From positions 1 through 64,000 of the forward strand of contig WSBC01000004.1 in NCBI GenBank assembly GCA_009758405.1: a DNA stretch of 64,000 bases, written 5' to 3'. The stretch is from Methanobacteriota archaeon (GTDB lineage: Archaea > Thermoplasmatota > Thermoplasmata > Thermoplasmatales > ARK-15). The stretch's first letter is position 1. Every line of letters starts with the position of its first letter. Positions 17,627-25,620 of the stretch are shown piece after piece. A program made the translations under genes and the position numbers. Under the pieces are notes generated by a model. That model had not been told where the DNA came from. It saw nothing but the letters and a program-made list of their open reading frames with translations, and did not search any database.

Positions 17627-18381
17627 TTTAACTTGTAACCACAGTTTCTACAGAATTTATCATTTGGCTGTACCTCTGCCCCGCATTTGGGGCATTTTTC
17701 AATTTTCAACCTAGCACCGCAGTTCCAACAATATGCATCCCCGGGATTTACGATTGCGCCACAGCTGGGGCATTTTATTTCCTCAATTTCCTTTTTGAGA
17801 AATTTCTGTGTTTTTATTGAATATCTCAAAGATTCTGAAAAATCGTTCCTATCAAATGCCCTTTTCGCCTCCTCCAGATAAACCAGGGCTCCCCTTCTTT
17901 CCTCCTCATTGGATGAATCGTACATGCTCTGTGCCATTTCTAATGAAAACTTGGCTGCAAGGTAGTTTTCAGGGTATTTTTTCTGGAGGACAAATGTGGG
18001 TGATAATTCCTCATAATTCTCTTCCTTTTTCTCCACCATAATCGGCCTTACCTCCTTTTCCTCATTACCAAAAATTTTTTCCCTTCTAGATTTATCGAGT
18101 ATCCTCTTTGCCTCCTCAGACAGGGATTTGGCACCGCTGTAATCCCCCTGTCTGTAAAGATTTTCAGCCTTTATTATTACAGCATTGGCATCATCAACCT
18201 TAACACCCTTAGTGGAAAGTATTCTTGATATTGTTCTTGCACTTTCTACACTATTGTATGCCTCATCCCTAAGGCTGTTTTTCTTTCTCCTATTTCTAAT
18301 CGTTTTATTTAGAGTTAGAAGTATGACTACAACTATGAAAAATAAACCAAGTATAATTGTTGCTGTTCCTATATCAAGCAC
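17623..18381 (-). CDS. Membrane-anchored protein with coiled region and double zinc ribbon
   Basis: The 252 residues start with one membrane helix (about 6-24) and a basic patch. A long charged helical region follows, with two related segments (SVESARTISRIL, AENLYRQGDYSGAK, then LEMAQSMYDSS and AKRAFDRNDFSESL) that look like short TPR-like repeats. Two tandem zinc ribbons close the protein (CPSCG-CWNCG and CPKCG-CRNCG, about 205-250). The membrane end suggests a cytoplasmic adaptor. The specific function is unknown. It is the first gene of a two-gene unit with the DUF131 protein. Confidence 0.75.
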   Translation of the reverse strand: MLDIGTATIILGLFFIVVVILLTLNKTIRNRRKKNSLRDEAYNSVESARTISRILSTKGVKVDDANAVIIKAENLYRQGDYSGAKSLSEEAKRILDKSRREKIFGNEEKEVRPIMVEKKEENYEELSPTFVLQKKYPENYLAAKFSLEMAQSMYDSSNEEERRGALVYLEEAKRAFDRNDFSESLRYSIKTQKFLKKEIEEIKCPSCGAIVNPGDAYCWNCGARLKIEKCPKCGAEVQPNDKFCRNCGYKLK

Positions 18382-18443
18382 AATAGTAGATTTTATTATT
18401 TATTAATAAATCTTTTTATCCGGGTTTAATATTTACATGTGCA

Positions 18444-19286
18444 ATGGAAGATTTACTCTTTCCCCTGCTTGCCATGGTTTCGTTTGGTATTTCCCCAATT
18501 TTCTATAAAACAATAATGAACAGGGGTATAAATCCACTTAAGGCAAATTTCATCAGGGCACTGATGGTCCTCCCAATGATGCTAATATTATTTCTATTCT
18601 CGCTCAAATCTCTTTTAGATGTTAATTCTAACAATATCCTTATGTTTGCACTCATTGCATTATTTGGTCCTGTGCTGGGCGATTCACTTTATTTCTTTTC
18701 CCTCAGATACATAGATGTTTCACTAACAGCACCATTAAGCTCCGTGTATTCATTATTGATACCCATATGGATGTTAATCTTCTTTAACATATATTCATCA
18801 ATGTTTATCTTTATTAGTGCAATATTTGTTATATTCGGAATATTTTTGATTCAGGAGAGAAAAATGAGCATTTCACAGAAGAGGGGTGTTATATTTGCAC
18901 TCCTATCTGCAGTATTCTATTCAATAGCGATACTTTTCATGGGTATTGTAATGACAAAATCAAATGCAGAATCCATAACAATTTATAGGATTATATTTCA
19001 GATAATATTTCTTGCACCCATATCACTACGTGGATCTAGGCTTCCCACGGACCCACGTGTTTGGTTGATTATGGGGATAGGTGGATTTTTTGGTATAGGT
19101 ATAGGAATAGTTTTTATGCTTTATGGTATACAGACTGCAGGTGTAGCAATCACTGGAATTTTCTCCTCCGCCTCACCACTTATAACATCACTACTTGGCA
19201 TTCTTATTTACAGGGAGGCGAGGGACATAAAAAAGATTTTAGGTATAATACTCATAGGCATAGGATTGATAATTTCCTCATTTTGA
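18444..19286 (+). CDS. EamA/DMT-family permease
   Basis: This 280-residue drug/metabolite transporter has ten predicted helices in two EamA halves. The typical elements are FYKTIMNRGINP near the start, FGPVLGDSLYFFSLRYIDVSLTAPL at the end of half 1 and GVAITGIFSSASPLITSLLGILIYRE in half 2. Substrates of this family vary (amino acids, nucleotide sugars, metabolites) and none can be assigned. TATA-like ATCTTTTTATC lies at about 8408+10000. The 3' end overlaps the convergent permease gene by 9 nt. Confidence 0.85.
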   Translation: MEDLLFPLLAMVSFGISPIFYKTIMNRGINPLKANFIRALMVLPMMLILFLFSLKSLLDVNSNNILMFALIALFGPVLGDSLYFFSLRYIDVSLTAPLSSVYSLLIPIWMLIFFNIYSSMFIFISAIFVIFGIFLIQERKMSISQKRGVIFALLSAVFYSIAILFMGIVMTKSNAESITIYRIIFQIIFLAPISLRGSRLPTDPRVWLIMGIGGFFGIGIGIVFMLYGIQTAGVAITGIFSSASPLITSLLGILIYREARDIKKILGIILIGIGLIISSF

Positions 19287-20213
19287 TAGCTCTTTTGACA
19301 ATTTATTCATACCAATTTTCCTGATGTTTTTTATCTCTCTATAACTACTAATAATACTCCAGGTACCTATTATACCAACAACAAATATTACTAAAATGAA
19401 ACCCAAGTTTATTGCATCTAAATTTGGTATGTTTATTCCTGTACTTATGCCATAGTTATCTATTGTGGGAAGCAGGGATACAATGAGACCAATAATTGCG
19501 AATGCAATACCACCATAGTATAGGGTTTTACCTGCCGTGCTTTTACCCACATACTTAATATCATCCTCCGTAAGTGCCATTTTCCTCAGCATTGACCCGA
19601 ATGCTGCACCAATCACTATCTGCATCACCATTGTACCTATCCCAAAAAGAAGACCGGGGAGGGGTGAATATATAACACCTGGCACCTGGGGTGCAAGTAT
19701 AAAGGTGAGTACAGTGGCATAAGCACCAAAACCGAAGCCAGCAATAAGCCCATGAACAATTGTCATTTTCAAAGGTACCTCCCTGGGATGAGCGCTGGCG
19801 GGTGAAACCCTTGTAGCCTCTTCAGTATGATGCCTTCTTGCACCTAGGAACTTGTCAAAGGGAAGGTGGAAATATTTCCCCCTCAAGACATAGGATCCTG
19901 CCACTGCCATTACTATTCCTACCGCAAGATAAACAGGGCCATCTAAATTATATTCTATGTAAATTGCCGCAAGACCTATATATCCAAGGAATGTAAGAAA
20001 TGCCCTTTGTAGTGTAAAGCCAAGGGAAAAAAGGAAACCTGCCTTCATACCACCCTTGGTACTGTATGAACCTACTGCATAACTGAATGTTATTGGCCAT
20101 GTGTGTTCGTCAGGCGTAACACCATGAAGTAGGCCTAAAAAGAATGATATTAGCAAAATCTCCCAGAGCAAAAGGCCATGTGGTGGATTGAATATAAATG
20201 AGAATAGGTCCAT
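19278..20213 (-). CDS. NicO/UreH-like polytopic membrane protein, probable metal permease
   Basis: The 311-residue protein has about seven or eight membrane helices. The motif LLHGVTPDEHTWPITFSYAVG near residues 28-48 recalls the HxxxxDH nickel/cobalt signature of NicO/RcnA permeases, with an acidic-His pair (DEH) in place of DxDH. A His-rich loop RRHHTEEATR sits between helices. A DtxR-type metal regulator lies 4 nt upstream in the same operon, which supports metal transport. The substrate metal and direction (uptake or efflux) are unknown. Confidence 0.75.
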   Translation of the reverse strand: MDLFSFIFNPPHGLLLWEILLISFFLGLLHGVTPDEHTWPITFSYAVGSYSTKGGMKAGFLFSLGFTLQRAFLTFLGYIGLAAIYIEYNLDGPVYLAVGIVMAVAGSYVLRGKYFHLPFDKFLGARRHHTEEATRVSPASAHPREVPLKMTIVHGLIAGFGFGAYATVLTFILAPQVPGVIYSPLPGLLFGIGTMVMQIVIGAAFGSMLRKMALTEDDIKYVGKSTAGKTLYYGGIAFAIIGLIVSLLPTIDNYGISTGINIPNLDAINLGFILVIFVVGIIGTWSIISSYREIKNIRKIGMNKLSKELSK

Positions 20214-20217
20214 TTTT

Positions 20218-20688
20218 TCATCTCTTTAAAACAATCTCAAGTGTCTGTGGCCTAGAGCAGCATTCACTATCATGAGGTATTTCCTTGCCATGGGGGCAGT
20301 AGCTGGGATGCCCAAGCAGATTGCATAGATTGTTTATAAATTCCTCTGTTGAATGATATTGCATTATTTTTGCATTTTTACAGGCCAAATCCTTGTCCAT
20401 TCCCATCCTATAAAGGAATGTTTCAATTACCCTATGGTTCCTTTCAATTGTTCTTACTACCTCCAGTCCCATATCTGTCAGCCTTACCACTCCTGCATTC
20501 TTTTCAATATAACCCTTTGAGATCAATGAATCTATATATTCCTCTACTGTTGGAGGTCTTACATTGAGCTCCTTGGAGATAGTAGATACCCTTGCAGGCC
20601 AACCTTCACCGTATAACTTTTTAGTGGCCAATAGTGTATCCATTTCTCTTTCGGTAAGTCCTAAATTGATTAGATCCATGCTTAACAT
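20218..20688 (-). CDS. DtxR/MntR-family metal-dependent regulator
   Basis: An N-terminal winged helix (LTEREMDTLLATKKLY, RVSTISKELNVRPPTVEEYIDSLISKGYIEKN) is followed by the dimerisation/metal-binding domain with NHRVIETFLYRMGM and the family-typical LGHPSYCPHGKEIP. The Cys-rich tail (DSECCSRP) replaces the usual FeoA-like domain. In-frame starts exist at TTG 20691, ATG 20688 and ATG 20679, and I use 20688. It should control the adjacent NicO-like permease in response to a divalent metal. Confidence 0.88.
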   Translation of the reverse strand: MLSMDLINLGLTEREMDTLLATKKLYGEGWPARVSTISKELNVRPPTVEEYIDSLISKGYIEKNAGVVRLTDMGLEVVRTIERNHRVIETFLYRMGMDKDLACKNAKIMQYHSTEEFINNLCNLLGHPSYCPHGKEIPHDSECCSRPQTLEIVLKR

Positions 20689-20726
20689 CAAAAATGAGCT
20701 ATTATAAAAAATTTTTCCACAAAAGA

Positions 20727-20752
20727 TTAATGTTTTAATTTTTATACATTAA
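20727..20752. promoter_or_regulatory. Inverted repeat in the dtxR/coaBC divergent promoter
   Basis: TTAATGT (20727-20733) and ACATTAA (20746-20752) form a perfect 7-nt inverted repeat with a 12-nt AT-rich spacer, ending two bases before the coaBC ATG. It could be the operator of the DtxR-type regulator or a coaBC control site. In AT-rich DNA a chance occurrence is possible. Confidence 0.3.
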
Positions 20753-20754
20753 AT

Positions 20755-21930
20755 ATGGATCCAGCAAAAAAAATTAGAGGCACAAAAAGTTCATTACTAA
20801 AAGGTAAAAAGATCGTACTAGGCATTACAGGTTCAATATCAGCCGAAGAGACAGTAAAGCTATCAAGGGAGCTGATAAGGCACGGGGCCGAGGTCTTCCC
20901 AGTAATGAGCCAGGAATCTCTTAAAATCATTACTGAGACATCATTACAATTTGCAACTGGCAATAAGCCTATATTGGATATATCTGGCCTTACAGAGCAT
21001 GTTATTCTTGAGGAGGAATGTGATCTATTGCTGATAGCTCCTTGTTCAGCAAACACAATTGCAAAGATAGCGCATGGAATAGGGGATACTACAGTAACAC
21101 TTTTCGCTCTTACATTTCTAGGATCAAAACCAATCCTGATTGCACCTGCAATGAGCGAAAGCATGTGGAAAAACCCTGTTGTTATTGAAAATTTAAATAA
21201 ATTGAGGGACCTTGGTATTAATATCCTTGACCCTAAGATGGAGGAGGGAAAGGCGAAGCTCCCGGACAATGATACTATTGTTGCTAAAAGTATAGCAATA
21301 CTAAACAATATTTTGAAGGGGAAAAATATACTTGTTATTGGTGGTGGAACTGAGGAACCAATAGATGATGTAAGGGTAATTGGTAATAGATCCAGTGGCA
21401 AAACATCTATAGAGATTGCAAGGGCATCCTTTTATCTTGGAGGGGACGTTACACTTCTTCTTGGGAGGTCAGAAGTGATCCCACCACCGTACATAAAAGT
21501 GGAGAGATTCAGGACCGTAAACGATCTTATATCAAGAAGGGAATGGATGAAAAATTTCAATCTTATAATAGTTCCTGGAGCTCTCTCTGACTTTACAGTA
21601 AAAAAGGTGGAGGGGAAAATAAAAAGTAATAAGGGGATTAAATTGGATCTCCTTCCTGCACCAAAATTTCTTGAGAAATTGAGGGAGTTGTATGATGGTG
21701 AGCTCATTGCATTCAAGGCCGAGTTTGATGATGAAAGGATAATTAGGGAGGCAAGGGAAATGATATCTAGGTACTCTCTTAGATTTGTTGTAGGTAACAA
21801 TCTATCTGAGGTAAAAGAGAATGAAACAAAAATAATGATAATAGGTAAAGAAAAGGTAAAAATATTTTCAGGGAGCAAGTTTGATGCAGCTATGCAAATC
21901 CTTGATACTTACATCAAAGGTGATGTATGA
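20755..21930 (+). CDS. coaBC: CoaBC, phosphopantothenoylcysteine synthetase/decarboxylase
   Basis: This bifunctional coenzyme A biosynthesis enzyme has 391 residues. The N-terminal flavin-dependent decarboxylase domain shows GITGSISAEETVKL near 24, the catalytic His in LTEHVIL, APCSANTIAKIA and APAMSESMWKNP (Ser where bacteria have Asn). The C-terminal CTP-dependent synthetase domain starts near 185 with VIGGGTEEPIDDVRVIGNRSSGK and includes VPGALSDFTV. The ATG at 20755 lies just after an inverted repeat. The 3' end overlaps a small membrane ORF on the opposite strand. Confidence 0.94.
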   Translation: MDPAKKIRGTKSSLLKGKKIVLGITGSISAEETVKLSRELIRHGAEVFPVMSQESLKIITETSLQFATGNKPILDISGLTEHVILEEECDLLLIAPCSANTIAKIAHGIGDTTVTLFALTFLGSKPILIAPAMSESMWKNPVVIENLNKLRDLGINILDPKMEEGKAKLPDNDTIVAKSIAILNNILKGKNILVIGGGTEEPIDDVRVIGNRSSGKTSIEIARASFYLGGDVTLLLGRSEVIPPPYIKVERFRTVNDLISRREWMKNFNLIIVPGALSDFTVKKVEGKIKSNKGIKLDLLPAPKFLEKLRELYDGELIAFKAEFDDERIIREAREMISRYSLRFVVGNNLSEVKENETKIMIIGKEKVKIFSGSKFDAAMQILDTYIKGDV

Positions 21931-22063
21931 AAAATGCAATACCCAGCCAGGTAAGTGCCATCATAAGAAGAAGTATGTTTTTCACCAGTGTGAAGGATAG
22001 TACTATCATTACCGCTGGAACTGCGTACATCAAAAGTAACGCAAGGAATTCAATTAGATCCAT
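21914..22063 (-). CDS. Small two-helix membrane protein (hypothetical)
   Basis: The ATG at 22063 opens a 49-residue hydrophobic ORF with two predicted membrane helices (about 3-24 and 28-47, MYAVPAVMIVLSF and ILLLMMALTWLGIAF). It lies 22 nt after the L12 gene on the same strand, so it could be the last gene of the ribosomal operon. It overlaps coaBC by 17 nt. No strong ribosome-binding site is seen. I do not recognise a family, so this is a plausible but unproven gene. Confidence 0.4.
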   Translation of the reverse strand: MDLIEFLALLLMYAVPAVMIVLSFTLVKNILLLMMALTWLGIAFFIHHL

Positions 22064-22085
22064 AAAAATCAAAAGGGGAGAGGAT

Positions 22086-22388
22086 TTATCCGAAGAGTGC
22101 ACCTAGACCAGCCATTGCCTCTTCTTCTTCCTTCTTCTCCTCTTTCTTCTCTTCCTTCTTCTCTTCCTTCTTTTCAGCTGGCTGTGCAGGCTGTGCTGCT
22201 GCAGTAGGCGCAAAAGCTGTTGCCTTTATTGCCTCGTCAATGTTCACCCCTTCAAGAGATGAAATCAATGCCTTAATCTTTGCCTTGTCAGGCTCTCCGC
22301 CAGCAGCCTTTATTATATTCTCCACTCCCTCTTCTGTTATCTTCTGACCCAGTGAATGCAGGATCAGAACACTATATACATATTCCAT
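22086..22388 (-). CDS. rpl12: Ribosomal protein L12 (P1-type)
   Basis: This is archaeal stalk protein aP1. It has an N-terminal helical dimerisation domain ([33 protein letters not shown]), an Ala/Pro hinge, a long KKEE repeat near residues 72-89 and the conserved end MAGLGALFG that binds elongation factors. 100 residues, standard length. A strong GGAGGT precedes the ATG. It is the last ribosomal gene of the L11-L1-L10-L12 series. Confidence 0.96.
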   Translation of the reverse strand: MEYVYSVLILHSLGQKITEEGVENIIKAAGGEPDKAKIKALISSLEGVNIDEAIKATAFAPTAAAQPAQPAEKKEEKKEEKKEEKKEEEEAMAGLGALFG

Positions 22389-22409
22389 TTTTTATACCTC
22401 CTTTTACTT

Positions 22410-23255
22410 TTATATATCTCCCAATTTTTCTTTTATTGTCATCGCCTGCAAATTGGCCTTTGCAAGCAGATGCTTTATCGTCTCAGGTGTGAAATAGTTT
22501 ATATTTATTCCCAATGAAAGGGCCTTCATATAAGCATCTGATAGCATTATGGGAATTGTTAGCTTAGTGTAATAACCTACGTTAAGTGAAAGATTAAATG
22601 CATTCATTATTGAATTCTTTAGGTCCTGGAGAACCTTTTCAGTATCTATCTTCAGTGCATCGCTTCCAAATATGTAACCATTCTCATAGAATGCCCTTAT
22701 CTCAAGACCTACAGGTATTGGCCTTATATCAAGTTTCGCTAACATTTGTGCAAGATCCTTGCTTATCTTTTCACCCTTTTTTACCACCACAGTATCCTTC
22801 TTTATCACTACCTTCCCCTTTTCAATTGATGCAGGTATACCAACCTTCTGAAGATCAGAAACTATCGGACCTGGCTTGAACTCGGTCTCTCCAGCAGGTA
22901 CGACAACATCCTCAGGGGCTATTTCACCACCCTTTGGTGATGCCCTTGTCCTGGATGCCTCAACTATCTTCGCAAGCTTGAATGGATCCTTATCGCTCAC
23001 TATCAATGCGCTCTGGTCTTTAATATATTTTGCAAGCTCCTTTACATTCTTTTTCTTTCCCTCAAGATCCTGTAGGGCAATCGATATGAGTGTATTCTTA
23101 CTTACTATCAATTTTGCATTTCCCCTAAGGCTTCTCCTTATGTTGTTCATCTGTGTGCCTGGAATTCCATGTATGCCAACAATACCAATTACATTGCCCT
23201 CTTCCATTTCCTTCAGGAGCTGCTTTACTTCCTCCTCGTTAGCCTTAGATACCAT
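22410..23255 (-). CDS. rplJ: Ribosomal protein L10 (P0)
   Basis: P0 is the base of the ribosomal stalk. It has an N-terminal rRNA-binding domain with KLIVSKNTLISIAL, an inserted domain II with the family block TEFKPGPIVSDLQKVGIPASIEKGKV, and a C-terminal helical spine for L12 dimers (LKNSIMNAFNLSLNV, ETIKHLLAKANLQAM). The 281-residue protein ends right after the spine in KEKLGDI. The charged tail and GLGALFG-like end common in archaeal P0 are absent. GAGGTGA precedes the ATG, and the L1 gene is one base upstream. Confidence 0.95.
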   Translation of the reverse strand: MVSKANEEEVKQLLKEMEEGNVIGIVGIHGIPGTQMNNIRRSLRGNAKLIVSKNTLISIALQDLEGKKKNVKELAKYIKDQSALIVSDKDPFKLAKIVEASRTRASPKGGEIAPEDVVVPAGETEFKPGPIVSDLQKVGIPASIEKGKVVIKKDTVVVKKGEKISKDLAQMLAKLDIRPIPVGLEIRAFYENGYIFGSDALKIDTEKVLQDLKNSIMNAFNLSLNVGYYTKLTIPIMLSDAYMKALSLGININYFTPETIKHLLAKANLQAMTIKEKLGDI

Positions 23256-23256
23256 A

Positions 23257-23898
23257 TCATTTCACCTCCAGCCTGTAGGCTGAGCCCATGGTGGTTTTTA
23301 CATAAATGCTCTCTATGTTACCTGTACCCTTCTCTAGTTTTGAGGTTATCTTTTTTAATACCTCCTCTATATTCTCTGTAATCTCCTCAGGCTTCATTGC
23401 CCTTGTGCCAACTGGTACATGGAAGGTCCTCTTTTCCCTGCTCCTTGCCCTCACTGTCCTTTTTAAGTTTGAAATAATCTGTGTTGGATCGCTTCCGGGA
23501 GGTATTGGCTTGGGCATTTTACCCCTTGGACCTAGAACAACACCTAACACCTTTCCTATCTTTGTCATCAATGCGGACTCGGCAAGAAAATAATCGTATG
23601 TGTTTGCAAGTTTCTTTGCCCTTCTTTTATCCTCTGCAAGCTTGTCTATCTCTTCCGGGGGAATAACAAGATCCGCAGAATTCTTCGCCCTGTATGCAGT
23701 ATCCCCTGAGGCAAAAACTGCCACCTTTATTTCCTTTCCCCTACCATGGGGAAGGGCAATCTCTTCATTAATCCTTTTTTTAGGATCTGCAAGGTCAACA
23801 TACTTTAGATTTATTGCAATCTCTACACTTTCAAGAAAATTCCTTTTCCTTGATTCCTCAAGCGCCTTTTTAACCACTTCGTATATTGCCTTATCCAT
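23257..23898 (-). CDS. rplA: Ribosomal protein L1
   Basis: This 213-residue L1 protein of the 50S L1 stalk includes RNFLESVEIAINLKYVDL at the start, a central VLGPRGKMPKPIP near 120-132 and RTVRARSREKRTFHVPVG in the second half, all typical of archaeal L1. L1 is a known translational autoregulator in bacteria and methanogens. A structured element directly upstream (23910-23944) fits that role here. The start ATG is preceded by AGGAGG. Confidence 0.96.
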   Translation of the reverse strand: MDKAIYEVVKKALEESRKRNFLESVEIAINLKYVDLADPKKRINEEIALPHGRGKEIKVAVFASGDTAYRAKNSADLVIPPEEIDKLAEDKRRAKKLANTYDYFLAESALMTKIGKVLGVVLGPRGKMPKPIPPGSDPTQIISNLKRTVRARSREKRTFHVPVGTRAMKPEEITENIEEVLKKITSKLEKGTGNIESIYVKTTMGSAYRLEVK

Positions 23899-23909
23899 TT
23901 ATATTCCTC

Positions 23910-23944
23910 CTGTAGTAAAACGAGCAAATATTGCTCTCCTACAG
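23910..23944 (-). promoter_or_regulatory. Probable L1-binding autoregulatory mRNA structure
   Basis: In mRNA sense the sequence folds as stem CTGTAG/CTACAG, an asymmetric internal loop of GA on the 5' side and GTTTTA on the 3' side, then stem GAGCAA/TTGCTC closed by TAT. The 2-nt GA opposite a 6-nt G...A loop between two helices is the architecture described for L1 sites that mimic 23S rRNA. The last stem base adjoins GAGGAAT, so the Shine-Dalgarno sequence of the L1 gene would be masked when L1 is bound. Confidence 0.6.
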
Positions 23945-23981
23945 TTTATTTTACCTCAATTTAATATACTATTTAAATTTT

Positions 23982-24455
23982 TCAATCCTCTATTTTTATT
24001 TCATTCTTTCTTATCTTTTCCTGTACCTCTCTTGGGTCCATGCCCTCCACTGTAACACCCATTGATACACAGGATCCAAGTACCTCCATCACCATTGCCC
24101 TCAGATCAGGGGATAATGAGTCCTGTATCTTCATCCTTGCAATCTTTTTAACTTTTTCAATTGTGAGGTCACCCACCTTGTTTGCCTTTGGATTCCCTGA
24201 GCCCTTTTCTATCCCAAGTTCCTTCTTTATTAGTGCACTTACAGGTGGTGTACCAACAGTAACTGTAAATGTCCTAGTCTTAGGATCCACCGATACCTTT
24301 ACAGGCACCTGCATTCCCTCGTAATTCTTTGTTTTTTCATTTATCTCCTTTACCACCTGCCCTATATTCACTCCCAGTGGTCCAAGTGCTGGACCTAGGG
24401 GTGGGCCAGGTGTGGCCTTTCCACCTTCCACAAGTATTTCAATAGTCTGTACCAT
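23982..24455 (-). CDS. rplK: Ribosomal protein L11
   Basis: This 157-residue L11 binds the GTPase-associated centre of 23S rRNA. It has the conserved N-terminal [19 protein letters not shown] and VKEINEKT segments, [18 protein letters not shown], and a C-terminal RNA-binding domain with [19 protein letters not shown] precedes the ATG. It lies 6 nt after the Spt5 gene and 83 nt before the L1 gene. Confidence 0.96.
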   Translation of the reverse strand: MVQTIEILVEGGKATPGPPLGPALGPLGVNIGQVVKEINEKTKNYEGMQVPVKVSVDPKTRTFTVTVGTPPVSALIKKELGIEKGSGNPKANKVGDLTIEKVKKIARMKIQDSLSPDLRAMVMEVLGSCVSMGVTVEGMDPREVQEKIRKNEIKIED

Positions 24456-24461
24456 TGTTCA

Positions 24462-25376
24462 TCACTCCTTATCAATCACCCTTACTGAACCTGCCCTTAC
24501 AGTAACAGGTATGGGTACTAGGGATTCGGTAAGTTCTACTACTATTTTATCATTTGCCACATCAATTTCAACAATCCTTCCCTTCTCACCCTTGAATGGG
24601 CCATCAATTAGTTCCACAAAATTCCCTACCTGAAGCGTCTCTACAGCAGCCCTGGGTGTCATATAATGCATTATTTCTGATATATCCATCTCACCCTTTA
24701 CTACCCCCTTTATACCCTTTATATTTTTTATGAAGGAGAGCATCCTGTCAGGCTGTGTTGTCTCAACGAACACATATCCCTTTAGCTTTGAGGTCTCACC
24801 TGGAACAAAAATAGAAAATATGTAGTCTATCTTATTCTGTTTTACCTTATTTCCAAGATCCCTTGCCACCTCCACCTCTTTACCTATCTGTACCTTCAGT
24901 GCAACTATTGTTGCCACTATGGTTATCTCTGTACTGCAAGAATTCAATAAAGTGGGGTCTCTAAGTGATTCCAACTTTATTGAAATCTTTGCATGGTCCT
25001 GATATTCAGAGCTCTTTGGTGTAAGTATCTTTATGGTAAATGTAAATTGTCCTCCAGGTATATGTACCATTCTCTCTATTGGATTATTCTTTGATGGAAT
25101 AACAAGCTCAGAGATCTCATCAATCTTCATCTTTTTATTTGCTATACCCTCTGATGAAATTATCCATTCAAGTTCCCTGTCCTTCACCTCAAATTCGAAG
25201 ACCAATGTAAGTTTATAATTTTCAGCATTACCGCCTGTCACTGTTACTACTAGCTCTGCATACCTTCCTGCAGAAATTTCAAATTTTTCTTTATTACATA
25301 TAACGCTAAATTTCTCCTCCCTTTTTTCTCCCAACTTCATTGAATCTGTTAAATTATTACTATCAATCAATTCCAT
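24462..25376 (-). CDS. spt5: Spt5/NusG transcription elongation factor with extra N-terminal domain
   Basis: Residues about 152-235 form the NGN domain (VFVPGETSKLKGYVFVETTQ-like core, bridging RNA polymerase clamp and protrusion) and 248-304 the KOW domain (VGNFVELIDGPFKGEKGRIVEID). Archaeal Spt5 is usually only about 150 residues. Here about 150 residues precede the NGN domain, rich in beta-strand patterns (AELVVTVTGG, YKLTLVFEFEVKD, GQFTFTIKIL) as in an immunoglobulin-like sandwich. The frame is continuous, so it is a real fusion. It is cotranscribed with secE and L11, the classic order. Confidence 0.92.
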   Translation of the reverse strand: MELIDSNNLTDSMKLGEKREEKFSVICNKEKFEISAGRYAELVVTVTGGNAENYKLTLVFEFEVKDRELEWIISSEGIANKKMKIDEISELVIPSKNNPIERMVHIPGGQFTFTIKILTPKSSEYQDHAKISIKLESLRDPTLLNSCSTEITIVATIVALKVQIGKEVEVARDLGNKVKQNKIDYIFSIFVPGETSKLKGYVFVETTQPDRMLSFIKNIKGIKGVVKGEMDISEIMHYMTPRAAVETLQVGNFVELIDGPFKGEKGRIVEIDVANDKIVVELTESLVPIPVTVRAGSVRVIDKE

Positions 25377-25382
25377 TACCCC

Positions 25383-25604
25383 CTAGGGAACCTTTGTAAG
25401 AATTACCATAATATAATAAATTATAAAACCTATTGTACCTATTATTACTATTCCGAGAGCTGTAATACCTACTACCTTCACATACTCATCCCTTGTTGGC
25501 TTCCTTGCCATTTTAAGTACCCTCGAGTACCTTCCCTTCCCTATCCTAGAAAACCAATCCTCGATCTTTTCTTGGATTTCTTCAAATGTATCAACAACTG
25601 TCAT
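25383..25604 (-). CDS. secE: Preprotein translocase subunit SecE (Sss1/Sec61-gamma)
   Basis: This 73-residue protein has an amphipathic N-terminal helix (EEIQEKIEDWFSRIGKGRYSRVLKMARKPTRDEYVKVV) and a single C-terminal membrane helix (GIVIIGTIGFIIYYIMVIL), the form of archaeal SecE/Sss1. It clamps the SecY channel. The position directly upstream of the Spt5 gene matches the conserved secE-nusG-rplK order of bacteria and archaea. Confidence 0.93.
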   Translation of the reverse strand: MTVVDTFEEIQEKIEDWFSRIGKGRYSRVLKMARKPTRDEYVKVVGITALGIVIIGTIGFIIYYIMVILTKVP

Positions 25605-25620
25605 AATAATTACCCCAATC

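Noticed and set aside
20742-21401. 219-codon open frame antisense to coaBC
   Set aside because: It lies fully opposite a clear CoaBC reading frame, has a Ser/Ile-rich composition typical of shadow frames, and matches no family.
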